64,000 bases of DNA from Sulfurimonas sp. HSL-1656 (GTDB lineage: Bacteria > Campylobacterota > Campylobacteria > Campylobacterales > Sulfurimonadaceae), in contig NZ_CP147915.1 of NCBI RefSeq assembly GCF_039645585.1, positions 2,294,001-2,358,000 on the forward strand, in the 5' to 3' direction. Below, piece after piece: positions 21,718 to 30,352 of the stretch. Numbering within the stretch: the stretch's first letter is position 1; every line of letters begins with the position of its first letter. Both the position numbers and the translations under genes were made by a program. The notes below the pieces were generated by a model that was not told where the DNA came from, ran no database searches, and was given only the letters and a program-made list of their open reading frames with translations.

Positions 21718-22846
21718 CCGTGCGCTCTTTCAAGTGCTGCGCGTGGTTATAGATCCCCCTCACCCCTCCTTTCTCATGGGCCATCTGCGCCTCTATCACA
21801 TCCGAATTTATGCCAATCTCATACATGTGCTCCGCCAGGAGCGTCGCCGCTGTATGCCGGAAGCCGTGCGCCGTCTGAACGTCTTTGAAGCCCATGCGCT
21901 TCATGGCGTAATTGAGCGTGTTTTCCGAAAGCGGGCTGTTCTTCGAGAATGGGCTATTAAACACATAGCGCCCCTGTGGCTCCCCCAGCTCCTTGAGCAT
22001 GGCGACGACCTGGCGGGACAGCGGGACGATGTGCGGCCGCTTCATCTTCATTTTTTCCTTCGGGATCTTCCAGGTACCAGCTTTCAGGTCCAGCTCGTCC
22101 CACTCCATAAAACGGATATTTGCCGGGCGGACGAAAACGTGCGGTAGGATACGAAGTGCCTTCGCCGTCGATGCATCACCGCGGTACTCGTCGATCACGT
22201 TGAGGATGGCGCCAAGCTCGCGCGGATCTGTGACGTGGGCGTAGTGGGACGTCTGCATCTTCCCGACGAGAACAGAGACATCGATGTCGTTGACCGGGTT
22301 CCGTCGTGCCTTGCCTGTCGTGACGGCCAGGGTGAAGATCCTGGCGGAGATACCGTGTATCCGCTTTGCCGTCTCCCAAAACTCACCTACCCCCTGGATC
22401 ATCCTGACGATATCTGACGGCTCGACTTCATCGAGATCCATTCTCCCGATCGTGCTGCCAATGTATCTGTCATAGCGCTGCTTCAGCTTATGGTAATACT
22501 TTTCCCCCACCTCGCGCTCGAGACGAGCAAAGAAGTCAGCCGCGGCGTCGTCGACGGTATGCTTCTGTACCTCCACCTTCTTTTCGACAGGCGACGTGCC
22601 GGCGGCGACCATCTCACGGTACTGCGTCCGGAGCTCCCTGGCCCTGGCCAGAGAAACATCCGGGTACTTCCCGAGTGAGACGGTATTGCGCTTCCCGCCC
22701 AGCGTATAGTCGAAGCGCCAAAGCTTCGAGCCTGTCGGCTTTATGATGATGTAAAGCCCGTCGCCGTCGCTGAGGCGCTGCTGGGCTTCGGTCGGTTTTG
22801 TGTTCCTGATCTTCCTATCAGTCAGGGGTGTAACTGGTTTGGCCAC
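21668..22846 (-). CDS. int: P4-type tyrosine integrase
   Basis: 392 residues. N-terminal DUF4102-like arm-binding domain ('LTDRKIRNTKPTEAQQRLSDGDGLYIIIKPTGSKLWR', residues 7-44), a core-binding domain, then the catalytic domain with Arg in 'HVFVRPANIRFMEWDEL', HGFRH near residue 330 and nucleophile Tyr in 'GIYNHAQHLKER'. It catalyses site-specific insertion at the tRNA-Arg gene ~190 bp away, from which it is transcribed inward, as expected for this class. Confidence 0.95.
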   Translation of the reverse strand: MAKPVTPLTDRKIRNTKPTEAQQRLSDGDGLYIIIKPTGSKLWRFDYTLGGKRNTVSLGKYPDVSLARARELRTQYREMVAAGTSPVEKKVEVQKHTVDDAAADFFARLEREVGEKYYHKLKQRYDRYIGSTIGRMDLDEVEPSDIVRMIQGVGEFWETAKRIHGISARIFTLAVTTGKARRNPVNDIDVSVLVGKMQTSHYAHVTDPRELGAILNVIDEYRGDASTAKALRILPHVFVRPANIRFMEWDELDLKAGTWKIPKEKMKMKRPHIVPLSRQVVAMLKELGEPQGRYVFNSPFSKNSPLSENTLNYAMKRMGFKDVQTAHGFRHTAATLLAEHMYEIGINSDVIEAQMAHEKGGVRGIYNHAQHLKERTVMMQWWSDFLDALKLQ

Positions 22847-22863
22847 GGTTCGAGTCCTTAACG

Positions 22864-22933
22864 TACTGCATCAAAATGGTATCAGATGACGAGCGTACTG
22901 CATGATGTACTGCAAATAGCTTGAGATACTGCG
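22864..22933. promoter_or_regulatory. TACTGC repeats, likely integrase arm sites
   Basis: TACTGCA at 22864, 22896 and 22908, and TACTGCG at 22927, all direct, between the integrase start and the tRNA 3' end. Short direct repeats here are typical arm-type sites bound by the integrase N-domain or by the excisionase. The rest of the ~190-bp gap is AT-rich, with several ATGA/ATAC motifs but no gene. Confidence 0.55.
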
Positions 22934-23038
22934 ATGCACAATGATACAACGTAAGACACTATGAAACAAAGGAAAAGGCAAAAATAGGGCGTTATTGAGA
23001 CAATATGAGGCTTTATGAAATAGTATGATTCATGTGTG

Positions 23039-23114
23039 TGGTGTCCCCACGAGGACTCGAACCTCGAGCTAGGCCTTAGGAGGGCCCTGCTTTATCCTGT
23101 TAAGCGATGAGGAC
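23039..23114 (-). tRNA. tRNA-Arg (anticodon CCT), attachment gene
   Basis: 76 nt with encoded CCA. Acceptor GTCCTCA pairs with TGGGGAC through one G-T pair. The anticodon stem GGGCC/GGCCT holds loop CTCCTAA, giving anticodon CCT. The T-arm is CGAGG-TTCGAGT-CCTCG. Its 3' end faces the prophage and integrase, so integration kept the gene intact by supplying an identical 3' segment. Confidence 0.95.
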
Positions 23115-23158
23115 GTATTGGATAGAAATGAAGAAAGACATTGTATCGAACGGAGCTT

Positions 23159-23518
23159 TCAATACTGGTAGACGCACTCTTTGTAGATGACGTTGACAAT
23201 GGGCTGGACGTTGTTGACGCGCCACTGCTCTTCGATGACGCTCTGGCGCAACCCGATGCGTTCCCGGTCCGCGGCGCGTAACTTGCGTACGATCTCCGTG
23301 TACGTGTAATTGCGCGGATCGTTGCGGCACCAGGCCATCAGCTCGCTCCCCTTGGCGATGTAACGGTAGTAGTAGTCGTAGCGCGACGTCGGGGATTGGA
23401 TGCGTTTCGCGGCGCGGTACTGTTTGTCCAAAGAAGCAAAATCGCTTTCGAGCTTTTCGCACGACACCGCCCCCACCATCACCGGGAGGAACATCAGGAC
23501 AAGGATGGTTTTTTTCAT
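23159..23518 (-). CDS. Small secreted protein (paralogue 1)
   Basis: 119 residues. Signal peptide MKKTILVLMFLPVMVGAVS, then Cys20 (possible lipidation is weak: VSC lacks a good lipobox). The mature part is helical with 'DKQYRAAKRIQSPTSRYDYYYRY' and a conserved Cys pair (AWCRND, KECVYQY). The pattern Cys-Lys/Thr-helix-'SPTS' is shared with the upstream neighbour, so the two probably arose by duplication. Periplasmic; function unknown. Confidence 0.65.
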   Translation of the reverse strand: MKKTILVLMFLPVMVGAVSCEKLESDFASLDKQYRAAKRIQSPTSRYDYYYRYIAKGSELMAWCRNDPRNYTYTEIVRKLRAADRERIGLRQSVIEEQWRVNNVQPIVNVIYKECVYQY

Positions 23519-23523
23519 GATAT

Positions 23524-23907
23524 TCACCTCGGCAAAGGGTGGACACCCTGCTGTATCGTGCCGCAGCGCACCTCGGTCACGACCGGCGGGTGGGTAATGG
23601 CGTAGCGCGTCAGCTCTGCAGCACTTTCCATGTGAAACGCAGCGATATCGGCCTTTTCCGGTGCGATCTTCTTGCCCAGCATATACCACTTCGTCGTGCT
23701 CATCCGGTCTTTGCACGCTTTGTAGATCTTCCCTCCCTCGCTCCTGAACTGCCGTATCACCTTTTCGCTCGTCGGGGAGGGTATCTCGGCTTCTATGACG
23801 GCATCATATGCCTTTTCGACCGGTGTAAAAGCTTCAAGCATCCGGGTACACTCCTGCCGTGTTGCGGCAACAAGTAGCATGGGAAAGATCAGGAAAAAAA
23901 GTTTCAT
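23524..23907 (-). CDS. Small secreted protein (paralogue 2)
   Basis: 127 residues. Signal peptide MKLFFLIFPMLLVAA, then 'CTRMLEAFTPVEKAYDAVIEAEIPSPTSEKVIRQF'. It shares layout and the 'SPTS' motif with the downstream gene, which starts 6 bp later. Cys at ~20, ~66 and ~118 may form disulphides. Function unknown; host gene, first unit beyond the attachment tRNA. Confidence 0.65.
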   Translation of the reverse strand: MKLFFLIFPMLLVAATRQECTRMLEAFTPVEKAYDAVIEAEIPSPTSEKVIRQFRSEGGKIYKACKDRMSTTKWYMLGKKIAPEKADIAAFHMESAAELTRYAITHPPVVTEVRCGTIQQGVHPLPR

Positions 23908-23930
23908 GCGAAGCCTTTACTTTAGTGCGT

Positions 23931-24001
23931 AGTAGGTAGTGAGTAGTAAGTAGTTGCTGGATGACGTGTTAGCCTTCACTACTAACTACCCACTACTCAC
24001 T
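23931..24001. repeat. Low-complexity inverted repeat (TAGT/ACTA)
   Basis: GTAGTAGGTAGTGAGTAGTA-type sequence is mirrored by ACTACTAACTACCCACTACT ~25 bp later, forming an imperfect hairpin of ~20 bp between divergent genes. It may be slippage-derived; no function is evident. Confidence 0.55.
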
Positions 24002-24056
24002 GCCAACGACTAACTCCCCACTTTTAGACATTCGCATTGGCTATAATGCGAATATC

Positions 24057-24347
24057 ATGTGGTACACCTTCGATAACGACGACCTTATTCTCTCTTTGCG
24101 TATTCAGCCGAAGGCGAGTTCGAACGAACTGGCGGAGATCATGGGAGAGGAGCGAAAACTGCGCATTACCGCCCCGCCCGTCGACGGCAAGGCCAATAAA
24201 CACATCATAGCACTGCTGGCGAAAATGTGCAAGGTGGCCAAAGGGGACGTCACGATAGAGTCGGGGGAGCTGGGAAGAAACAAGAGGGTGCGGATCAGAA
24301 CCCCCCGGCTTCTGCCTGAGGGAGTCGAGCCGCCGATGTCAGCGTAA
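24057..24347 (+). CDS. yggU: DUF167 / YggU family protein
   Basis: 96 residues: 'LSLRIQPKASSNELAEI', 'LRITAPPVDGKANKHIIALLAKMCKVAKGDVTIESGELGRNKRVRI' match the small alpha/beta DUF167 (YggU/UPF0235) family found widely in bacteria and archaea. Cytoplasmic; molecular role unknown. A repeat element lies between it and convergent argS. Confidence 0.88.
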   Translation: MWYTFDNDDLILSLRIQPKASSNELAEIMGEERKLRITAPPVDGKANKHIIALLAKMCKVAKGDVTIESGELGRNKRVRIRTPRLLPEGVEPPMSA

Positions 24348-24366
24348 TCCTTGTTATGTTTGATAA

Positions 24367-24682
24367 GAGCTTCGACATGTCGAAGCGCATCCATCAATAG
24401 ACAGAAGGTCGTTAAGCGTGCCTTGAAAGCCGCTGCGGAGGCATAAAGCCGGGAGCAGCGTGCGATTCGCGCAACGACGATTTTCTTTTGTTTCTTTTCT
24501 TTGTAAAAAGAAAAGATAGCGAAGAATGTTCATGCCACTTTTTTAGAAAAAGTAGCGCAAAAAGCGGCCTTTCACGAATCGCTCATCCCTCCCGGCTTTA
24601 TGCCTCCGGGATGGCTTACAAAGAGCGCTCAAGGCCAATTCCTGATTTGATTGAATGCGCTTCGACACCTCGAAGCTTTTTT
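24367..24682. repeat. Dispersed palindromic repeat A, copy 1
   Basis: ~316 bp, ~85-90% identical by eye to 33750-34067, same orientation. Ends are inverted (GCTTCGACATGTCGAAGCGCAT versus its near complement at 24656-24677), and 19-bp internal arms 24437-24455 and 24589-24607 pair perfectly. The end nearest argS ends in a T-run. No transposase is present. It fills the gap between convergent yggU and argS, and could end transcription from both sides. Confidence 0.85.
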
Positions 24683-24725
24683 TGTAGAAGAAAGGAATTA
24701 GTGGGTAGCGAAGCAAGCGCTTGGC

Positions 24726-26321
24726 TTACTTCTCGTCGGCGACCATCCGGTCTTTGGCCGTGATCCCCATCAGGGAGAGACCGGTTCGGATGGAAAGGGC
24801 AACCATCAGGAAAAGCTTGAGCAGTTTCGCCTCCTCCTCGGTCCCCAGTACGCGGTAGTCGTAGTAGAACTTGTGCAGACGGGCCGCGAGTGACTTGAGG
24901 TACTCCGGCAGTTTCTGCACCTGGCGCGATGCGAAGGCGTCCTCGATCACCTCGGGCAGCAGCAGCGCTTCGAAAAGCAGCGCGTCGGCGTCGGCATTGA
25001 GCCCTGTGAGCTCCGCTGCCATAATCTGCTCTTCACTCAGCTCGCTCTTGGAGAGGATCGTCTGGATCCGCGCATGGGCGTAGTTGATGTAGTAGACCGG
25101 GTTCGAGTTGTCCTGCTTCTTGAGCGTCTCCACGTCGAACTCAAGGGCCGTATCGCTCTTCTTGCTCGCGAAGATGAAGCGCAGGGCATCCGCGCCGATC
25201 TCCTCGACGATGTCGCTCATCAAAATGACGTTGCCGGCACGCTTGCTCATCTTGTACGGTTCGCCGTCTTTGAGCAGGCTGACCATCTGCGACAGCAGGA
25301 TCTCCAGCTTCTCCGGGTCGTACCCAAGGAAACGCGCCGCCGCCTTGACGCGGGCGATGTAACCGTGGTGGTCCGCGCCCCAGATGTTGATGTAGTGGTC
25401 AAACCCCTGTTCGAACTTGCGGTTATGGTAGACGATGTCACCGGCCAGGTAGGTCGGGCGGCCGTCTTCGCGCACGACGACGCGGTCTTTCTCGTCCCCG
25501 TGTTCCGTCGAACGGAGCCAGAGCTTCTCTTCGCCCTCGTAGACACCCTCGCCGAGTTTCTTCATGACCCGGTCCCAGTCGTCGTAAAGCGACGCTTCGC
25601 TGACAAAGGTATCGAAGTGGATGTTCGCATCTCCCAGGTCGGAGACGATGAGATCCATCACCTTGTCCTTCGCCCAGAGCGCGAGTTCTTTCTGGCGGTC
25701 GGCGTTGGTGAGAACATCGCTGCCGAATGCCGTGAGCGCCTCTTCGGCAAGGATCGTCATGTATTCGCCGCGGTAGTACTTCTCCGGCCACTCGACTTCC
25801 ATGTTGAGGACGCTGTGCTGCCCTTCAAGCTGCAGGCTCACTCCCAGGAGGTCGATCTGGTTGCCGGCGTCGTTGACATAGTACTCGGCCGTGATGTCGT
25901 AGCCCAGGCGGCGTCCGAGGCGCAGGAGCGTATCGCCGTAAACCGCGCCGCGGGCATGGCCGATGTGCAGCGGACCCGTCGGGTTTGCGCTGACGAACTC
26001 CAGCAGGATCTTGCCTTCGCGGTCGGCATGGCCGAAGGCGTCCGGGTTGGCAAGCGCCCAGCCGGCGTACTCGTCCATAAAGGCTTCGGAGAGACGGAAG
26101 TTGATGTACCCCTTGGTTGCTTCGACCGCGGTGAACATTGCATGCTCGCCGAAGGAGGAGGCCAGTTCATCGGCAATCACCATCGGCGATTTGCGCAGTT
26201 CCTTGGCCAGGGAGAAGGCAATGGGGGTGGCGTAGTGCCCGAAAGAGCGGTCTTTGGGCTTTTCGAGCACGACCTCGCGCTCAAATTGCGCTTTGAGAAG
26301 CGCCGATACACGCTGTTTCAA
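24726..26321 (-). CDS. argS: Arginyl-tRNA synthetase
   Basis: 531 residues, class I synthetase charging tRNA-Arg. HIGH-type motif in 'FVSANPTGPLHIGHARGAVYGD' (~residues 109-130), a catalytic-domain KMSK-type loop in 'PYKMSKRAGN', and a DALR anticodon-binding C-terminus ('INYAHARIQTIL'). TTG start, 5 bp after the tatA stop; the upstream AGGCG would serve. Last gene of the gmk-tatA-argS operon. Confidence 0.97.
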   Translation of the reverse strand: MKQRVSALLKAQFEREVVLEKPKDRSFGHYATPIAFSLAKELRKSPMVIADELASSFGEHAMFTAVEATKGYINFRLSEAFMDEYAGWALANPDAFGHADREGKILLEFVSANPTGPLHIGHARGAVYGDTLLRLGRRLGYDITAEYYVNDAGNQIDLLGVSLQLEGQHSVLNMEVEWPEKYYRGEYMTILAEEALTAFGSDVLTNADRQKELALWAKDKVMDLIVSDLGDANIHFDTFVSEASLYDDWDRVMKKLGEGVYEGEEKLWLRSTEHGDEKDRVVVREDGRPTYLAGDIVYHNRKFEQGFDHYINIWGADHHGYIARVKAAARFLGYDPEKLEILLSQMVSLLKDGEPYKMSKRAGNVILMSDIVEEIGADALRFIFASKKSDTALEFDVETLKKQDNSNPVYYINYAHARIQTILSKSELSEEQIMAAELTGLNADADALLFEALLLPEVIEDAFASRQVQKLPEYLKSLAARLHKFYYDYRVLGTEEEAKLLKLFLMVALSIRTGLSLMGITAKDRMVADEK

Positions 26322-26326
26322 ATCGA

Positions 26327-26563
26327 TTACGCCTGTTTTTCGGATTCTTTGGGTGCTTCGGAAGCCGCCGTTGCATCACCGCCCTCGACTTTCTTGGGGG
26401 CCTCGCCGCTTGCAACCTCTTCCGGTTCGTCTTTCATCTCATTCTTGAAGTTCTTGATTCCCTTGCCGATACCCTTGGCAAGATCCGGAATTTTTTTCGC
26501 ACCGAAGAGCAGGACGATGATCCCGAAAATCAACAGCAGTTCAGTTCCGCTTGGCATACCCAT
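26327..26563 (-). CDS. tatA: Twin-arginine translocase TatA/E
   Basis: 78 residues. One N-terminal membrane helix ([23 protein letters not shown], residues 5-27) ends in the FGxKKIPDLA hinge. The amphipathic helix '[16 protein letters not shown]' and an acidic tail follow. It forms the pore-lining oligomer that exports folded proteins such as molybdoenzymes. Located between gmk and argS as in relatives. Confidence 0.95.
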   Translation of the reverse strand: MGMPSGTELLLIFGIIVLLFGAKKIPDLAKGIGKGIKNFKNEMKDEPEEVASGEAPKKVEGGDATAASEAPKESEKQA

Positions 26564-26659
26564 AGTAATTCCTTAGGTGGTTTTTTTGGAAATGTAATAA
26601 TAGCGAAAAAATGCGGGGATATTGGTTAGTAAAGCCGTTTTACGGCATGGAGGGCGGCG

Positions 26660-27280
26660 CTACTGCGCTTCCCAGGCCTGTACGAATTCATTGATCGTGA
26701 GCGTCGGCACTTTCAGGCGGGCGGCCCTGGCGACGGAAATGAGCACTTCCGCCGCTTCGTCGAGGTCGTCATTGATGATGATGTAGTCGTATTCGCACAT
26801 GCGCTGGACTTCGCGCTTGGCCATATCGATCCGGCGTTCGATCACCTCCGGCGCATCGGTGGCCCGTGACCGGAGACGCTGCTCGAGTTCGCTCAGGCTC
26901 GGGGTCGTAATAAAGGCCGAGGTCGTGATGTCGCCCATGCGGTTCTGGACCGCGTCGTGTCCCTGGACGTCGATGTCGAAAATGACGAGCTTCCCCTCGG
27001 AGAGGGCCTTTTTCACGGGTTTGAGCGAGGTACCGTAGTAGTTGCCGTGCACGACGGCGTATTCCAGGAAATTCTCCTCGTCGATATCGCGTTTGAAGCT
27101 CTCTTCGTCGACGAAGTGGTAGTGCACACCGTCAATTTCCCCCTCGCGCATCGGGCGTGTCGTCGTCGAGATGGAAAAGTAGTAGGGCCCGATCGCCTCG
27201 GCCACCTTCTTGATCAATGAGCTCTTCCCCGCCCCGCTTGGGCCCGAAAGCACCAGGATCGCTCCGCCGTTTTTGTTCAT
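26660..27280 (-). CDS. gmk: Guanylate kinase
   Basis: 206 residues. P-loop LSGPSGAGKSSL (residues 11-22), GMP-binding 'SISTTTRPMREGEIDGVHYHF', 'VIFDIDVQGHDAVQ', and R-rich lid 'RLRSRATDAPEVIERRI'. It converts GMP to GDP. The ATG overlaps the upstream gene end by 4 bp. The stop is followed by a short GCCGT-AAA-ACGGC hairpin. Confidence 0.97.
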   Translation of the reverse strand: MNKNGGAILVLSGPSGAGKSSLIKKVAEAIGPYYFSISTTTRPMREGEIDGVHYHFVDEESFKRDIDEENFLEYAVVHGNYYGTSLKPVKKALSEGKLVIFDIDVQGHDAVQNRMGDITTSAFITTPSLSELEQRLRSRATDAPEVIERRIDMAKREVQRMCEYDYIIINDDLDEAAEVLISVARAARLKVPTLTINEFVQAWEAQ

Positions 27281-27990
27281 GCCTTCTCCCCGAATGAAAT
27301 ATCGATGCGTACGCCCATCGCCTTGAGGGCCTGGGCAACGGATTCGTCGCTGAGGATCGCCATCAGGTCCTGCAGCGCTTCGACGCCGCGGGCATGCAGG
27401 TCGATGTCGCTGAAATCCGTTCCGCCTTCGGCGGGTTCCGGCGCATCGGCGTCATAGAGTACCTCGTCGACGGGCCGTTCCCACTCCCTCCGGTCCAGGT
27501 GCTCCATCGCCGCCTCGATCTGCTCTTCGTAGCCGGCCGCCATCTCCTCGTCGCCTTCCACGGCGTCCAGAAGCTCTTTGAGCTCGTCGATCTCCGCACT
27601 GTTGAAAACCGGAGCCGACGACTCCGCCTCCCACGCTTCGGCCGCTTCGTCGGCATCGAAAACGTCGCTGCGTTCGACCAGGGCGCTTACCGCCAGTTCC
27701 GCATCATCCAGGGCATGGCCGAGCTCTTCGGGCAGGAACGGTTTGCCGAGCACGGCATCATACCCCTGGGGCATCGTTTCGAAGCGCGATCCGATAAAGA
27801 TGGCGTAGTGCCCCTCTTTTTTTGCAGCTGCCGCGTCATAGCGCATCGCGACGCTGTCGTCGACGATCACGACATCCGCCCGTTGCCCGCCGGAGCGCTC
27901 CGTATTCAAAAAACTATCCCCGCGTTTTTGGGCCAGACGCTCGACCAGTTTAGCGACGATCGGTGTGGTGTTGAGCAGCGCGATGGTCAT
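27277..27990 (-). CDS. Acidic protein with receiver-like N-domain
   Basis: 237 residues. Residues ~1-95 have the outline of a response-regulator receiver: 'VVIVDDSVAMRYD', then 'YAIFIGSR' and 'GKPFLPEELGHAL' for the Lys loop. It is not clearly phosphorylatable. The rest is very acidic and probably disordered, ending in a helical 'LQDLMAILSDESVAQALKAMGVRIDI'. It is coupled to gmk by ATGA. I believe similar genes precede gmk in Campylobacterota; function unknown. Confidence 0.6.
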   Translation of the reverse strand: MTIALLNTTPIVAKLVERLAQKRGDSFLNTERSGGQRADVVIVDDSVAMRYDAAAAKKEGHYAIFIGSRFETMPQGYDAVLGKPFLPEELGHALDDAELAVSALVERSDVFDADEAAEAWEAESSAPVFNSAEIDELKELLDAVEGDEEMAAGYEEQIEAAMEHLDRREWERPVDEVLYDADAPEPAEGGTDFSDIDLHARGVEALQDLMAILSDESVAQALKAMGVRIDISFGEKA

Positions 27991-28056
27991 AACGTCCCTT
28001 GATTGCGGTATGAGAATACCCGTAAAAGTGTGTTAGCATTGTAACAAAAAAGCATC

Positions 28057-28533
28057 GTGATCCGAATGAAACACCTCCTCTTTGCCGGCCTTTTCCTCAT
28101 GCCCCTCTTGGGCAGCGAGGCATTTTTGCTGCCGCACCGCTGGCAGGATGCCCGGCATGTTCTCGGGGTCATGATCCGCAGTGTTGACACCCCGCTCACC
28201 ATCGTGACTGCGCGACTGGACGACCCCTATTTGCGCCGGACGCTCCGCCGTGCTCTTGAACAAGAGAAAGCGGTGACGCTCATCACGTCCTCGCCGGCAA
28301 CGGCATCGCAGTGGGCGATGTATCGTTCCCTGCAGGCCTGTATCCTTCCACCGGACAGCAACATGACCTTCAGTCTCGTCCGTTCGTCCAAGCGAGGCTG
28401 TATGCTGAGCCACACCCTCGATACGGAGTTGCTTCGAAACATCCCGGGCCTGATGCTCTGCGATGACGGCACCGTGTTCGATGAAACACTCAGACTGCTG
28501 CGCCAAGAGTGCAAACCGTATTTCGCCCCTTAG
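28057..28533 (+). CDS. Secreted, PLD-like helical protein (hypothetical)
   Basis: 158 residues from GTG, or 155 from the more likely ATG at 28066. Signal peptide 'MKHLLFAGLFLMPLLGSEA'. The mature part 'TIVTARLDDPYLRRTLRRALEQEKAVTLITSSPATASQW' resembles the first half of a phospholipase-D-like domain, but no HxKxxxxD motif is present. Probably periplasmic and non-catalytic. Stand-alone plus-strand gene between two minus operons. Confidence 0.55.
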   Translation: MIRMKHLLFAGLFLMPLLGSEAFLLPHRWQDARHVLGVMIRSVDTPLTIVTARLDDPYLRRTLRRALEQEKAVTLITSSPATASQWAMYRSLQACILPPDSNMTFSLVRSSKRGCMLSHTLDTELLRNIPGLMLCDDGTVFDETLRLLRQECKPYFAP

Positions 28534-28536
28534 CGC

Positions 28537-29181
28537 CTATTTGACCTGGACCAGCTTCTGATCTTCGAGCTTGTAGACCCGCTGGCAGCGGTCCGCCAGC
28601 TGCAGTTCATGCGTCACGAGCAGCAGACCGGCATCGTGTTCATGTATATAGCGGTCGAACAGGTCCATGACCTCGCAGGCCGTCTCCAGGTCCAGGTTCC
28701 CCGTCGGTTCGTCGGCATAGATGAGACGCGGTTTCTTTGTCAGCACCCGCGCGACGGAGAGGCGCTGCTGCTGCCCGCCGGAGAGCTCCGTCACTTTCTG
28801 GCCCACAACATGCTCGATCTTAAGCGCACGCAGCAGCTCCGATTCGACCGGTTCGTTGGAAAGGATGGAAGCGACCTCTAGGTTTTCCGCACCCGTAAAC
28901 CCTTTGAAGAGATAGTGTGACTGGAAGATGATCCCCAGCTGATGCCGGCGAAGCTCCACCAGGCCGCGGTTGGAAAGCCCCTGCATCGGTTCGCCCATCA
29001 GGGTGACACTGCCGCTGTCGGGGGAGAGCAGCGTCGAGAGGATATGCAGCAGGGTCGATTTACCGCTGCCGCTGACGCCGATGATGGCGACGGACTCGTG
29101 ACTGTCGATCGAGAGGTCGACGTCGGAAAAAAGCGGGTAATCGAAATGGTGGGCAATGCCGCTGGCTTCAAGCAGTTTCAT
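28537..29181 (-). CDS. lolD: LolD-like ABC transporter ATPase
   Basis: 214 residues. Walker A GVSGSGKSTL (residues 35-44), signature LSGGQQQRLSVAR (~133-145), Walker B LIYADEPTGNLD (~152-163) and H-loop LVTHE. The short length and 'GLVELRRHQLGIIFQSHYLFKGFTGAENL' favour the MacB/LolD type, which works with LolC/E to release lipoproteins. The permease partner is not adjacent. Convergent with the preceding plus-strand gene. Confidence 0.85.
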   Translation of the reverse strand: MKLLEASGIAHHFDYPLFSDVDLSIDSHESVAIIGVSGSGKSTLLHILSTLLSPDSGSVTLMGEPMQGLSNRGLVELRRHQLGIIFQSHYLFKGFTGAENLEVASILSNEPVESELLRALKIEHVVGQKVTELSGGQQQRLSVARVLTKKPRLIYADEPTGNLDLETACEVMDLFDRYIHEHDAGLLLVTHELQLADRCQRVYKLEDQKLVQVK

Positions 29182-29237
29182 GAATGCAATAGTAGTGCGT
29201 TTTGGGTTAGTTCTGGGTTAGTTTGAAGGGTTTTGGG

Positions 29238-29263
29238 AGAAAAGCGGGTGACGGTGTCACCCG
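29238..29263 (-). terminator. Rho-independent terminator of rpsB-tsf
   Basis: Perfect 8-bp stem CGGGTGAC/GTCACCCG with a 3-nt loop, 20 bp after the tsf stop, followed on the minus strand by GCTTTTC. Confidence 0.8.
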
Positions 29264-29282
29264 GAAGAAGGCAACAGCCGGC

Positions 29283-30350
29283 TTACGCCATCTGTGCAGC
29301 GACTTCGGCAGCGAAGTCGTCTTGTTTCTTCTCGATGCCTTCGCCGACTTCAAGGCGGATGAAGGCAACGACTTCAGCACTGCCGCCGGCAGCTTTTGCC
29401 GCGTCAGCGACTGCCTGGGCAACCGTTTTCTTGTCGTCGAGAACATAGTTCTGATCCAGGAGACACTGCTCTTTATCGAGGGTAGTGTTGTCCTCGATGT
29501 AGCGTGCAAGTTTACCCGGCAGGATGTTCGGGATGATTTTCTCCGGTTTGCCTTCGGCGAGGAGTTCTTCTTTCATCTTCGCTTCGGCCACGGCCAGGAC
29601 ATCCTCAGTCAGTTGGGACATGGAGATGTACTCCGGAACGTTTTTAAGCGGCTTTTTCAGGCGGGAGAGCTCTTCGTTCTCTTTTTTGATCGCTTCGATG
29701 CGGCCTTTTGTTTCGGCAGCAACGAAATCAGCGTCGAAGTCTTTGAAGCTCAGCGTAGACGGTTTCATTGCAGACGCGTGCATCGCGACCTGCTTGGCAA
29801 CCGGTACCATCGCTTCCGCTGTTTTCGCAGAGTCACACTCGATCGCAACGATAACACCGATGCGCGTGTTGGAGTGGATGTAACCGTTGACCGCGACGTT
29901 CTCGCTGCCGCTCAGTGCCGCGATGCGGCGCAGTTCGATCTTCTCACCGATCTTTGCGACCGCTTCGTCGAAGTAGACGCTGAACGCCTTGCCTTCGAGT
30001 TCCGTTTCGCGCAGTGCTTCCGCTGTATCGGCTTCCGTCGTGAATGCCTGCTCAACGGTTTTGGAAACGAGATTCTGGAAGCCGTCGTTTTTCGCAACGA
30101 AGTCCGTCTCGGAGTTGACTTCAACCAGAGTCGCGCGTTTGAAATCTGCAGAAATTTTCAGGCCGATAGAGCCCTCGGCAGCAACACGGTCCGCTTTTTT
30201 CGCTGCCTGAGCAATCCCGCGTTCACGCAGCCACTCTTTGGCTTTGTCCATGTCGCCGTTTGACTCGGTGAGCGCCTTTTTACAGTCCATCATCGGTGCG
30301 TCAGTTGCCTGACGCAGCTCTTTTACCATTGCTGCTGAGATTTCTGCCAT
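29283..30350 (-). CDS. tsf: Elongation factor Ts
   Basis: 355 residues, longer than E. coli EF-Ts (283) as in related bacteria. N-terminal UBA '[20 protein letters not shown]' and '[16 protein letters not shown]', TDFVAKN at residues ~80-86, and duplicated core domains. The C-terminal part has '[17 protein letters not shown]'. Guanine-nucleotide exchange factor for EF-Tu. Two bp after rpsB, same operon. Confidence 0.97.
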   Translation of the reverse strand: MAEISAAMVKELRQATDAPMMDCKKALTESNGDMDKAKEWLRERGIAQAAKKADRVAAEGSIGLKISADFKRATLVEVNSETDFVAKNDGFQNLVSKTVEQAFTTEADTAEALRETELEGKAFSVYFDEAVAKIGEKIELRRIAALSGSENVAVNGYIHSNTRIGVIVAIECDSAKTAEAMVPVAKQVAMHASAMKPSTLSFKDFDADFVAAETKGRIEAIKKENEELSRLKKPLKNVPEYISMSQLTEDVLAVAEAKMKEELLAEGKPEKIIPNILPGKLARYIEDNTTLDKEQCLLDQNYVLDDKKTVAQAVADAAKAAGGSAEVVAFIRLEVGEGIEKKQDDFAAEVAAQMA

Positions 30351-30352
30351 GA

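Larger units (their letters stand above)
1..23041. mobile_element. Prophage (right part; left end outside window)
   Basis: Integrase, AlpA-like regulator, repressor/Cro pair, recombination and replication genes, methyltransferases, both terminase subunits, portal and virion genes form one continuous temperate phage. It ends at the 3' end of a tRNA-Arg gene, a classical attachment site for P4-type integrases. Structural and replication genes are on the minus strand, early recombination genes on the plus strand, with the immunity region between them. No capsid or tail gene is seen, so the rest must lie left of base 1. I see no clear decay: packaging, immunity and integration genes are all open. 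An exact att core duplicate cannot be shown from this window. Confidence 0.93.

Noticed and set aside
25074-26576. 500-codon plus-strand frame opposite argS and tatA
   Set aside because: Antisense to two certain genes; composition is that of mirror-codon shadow frames.
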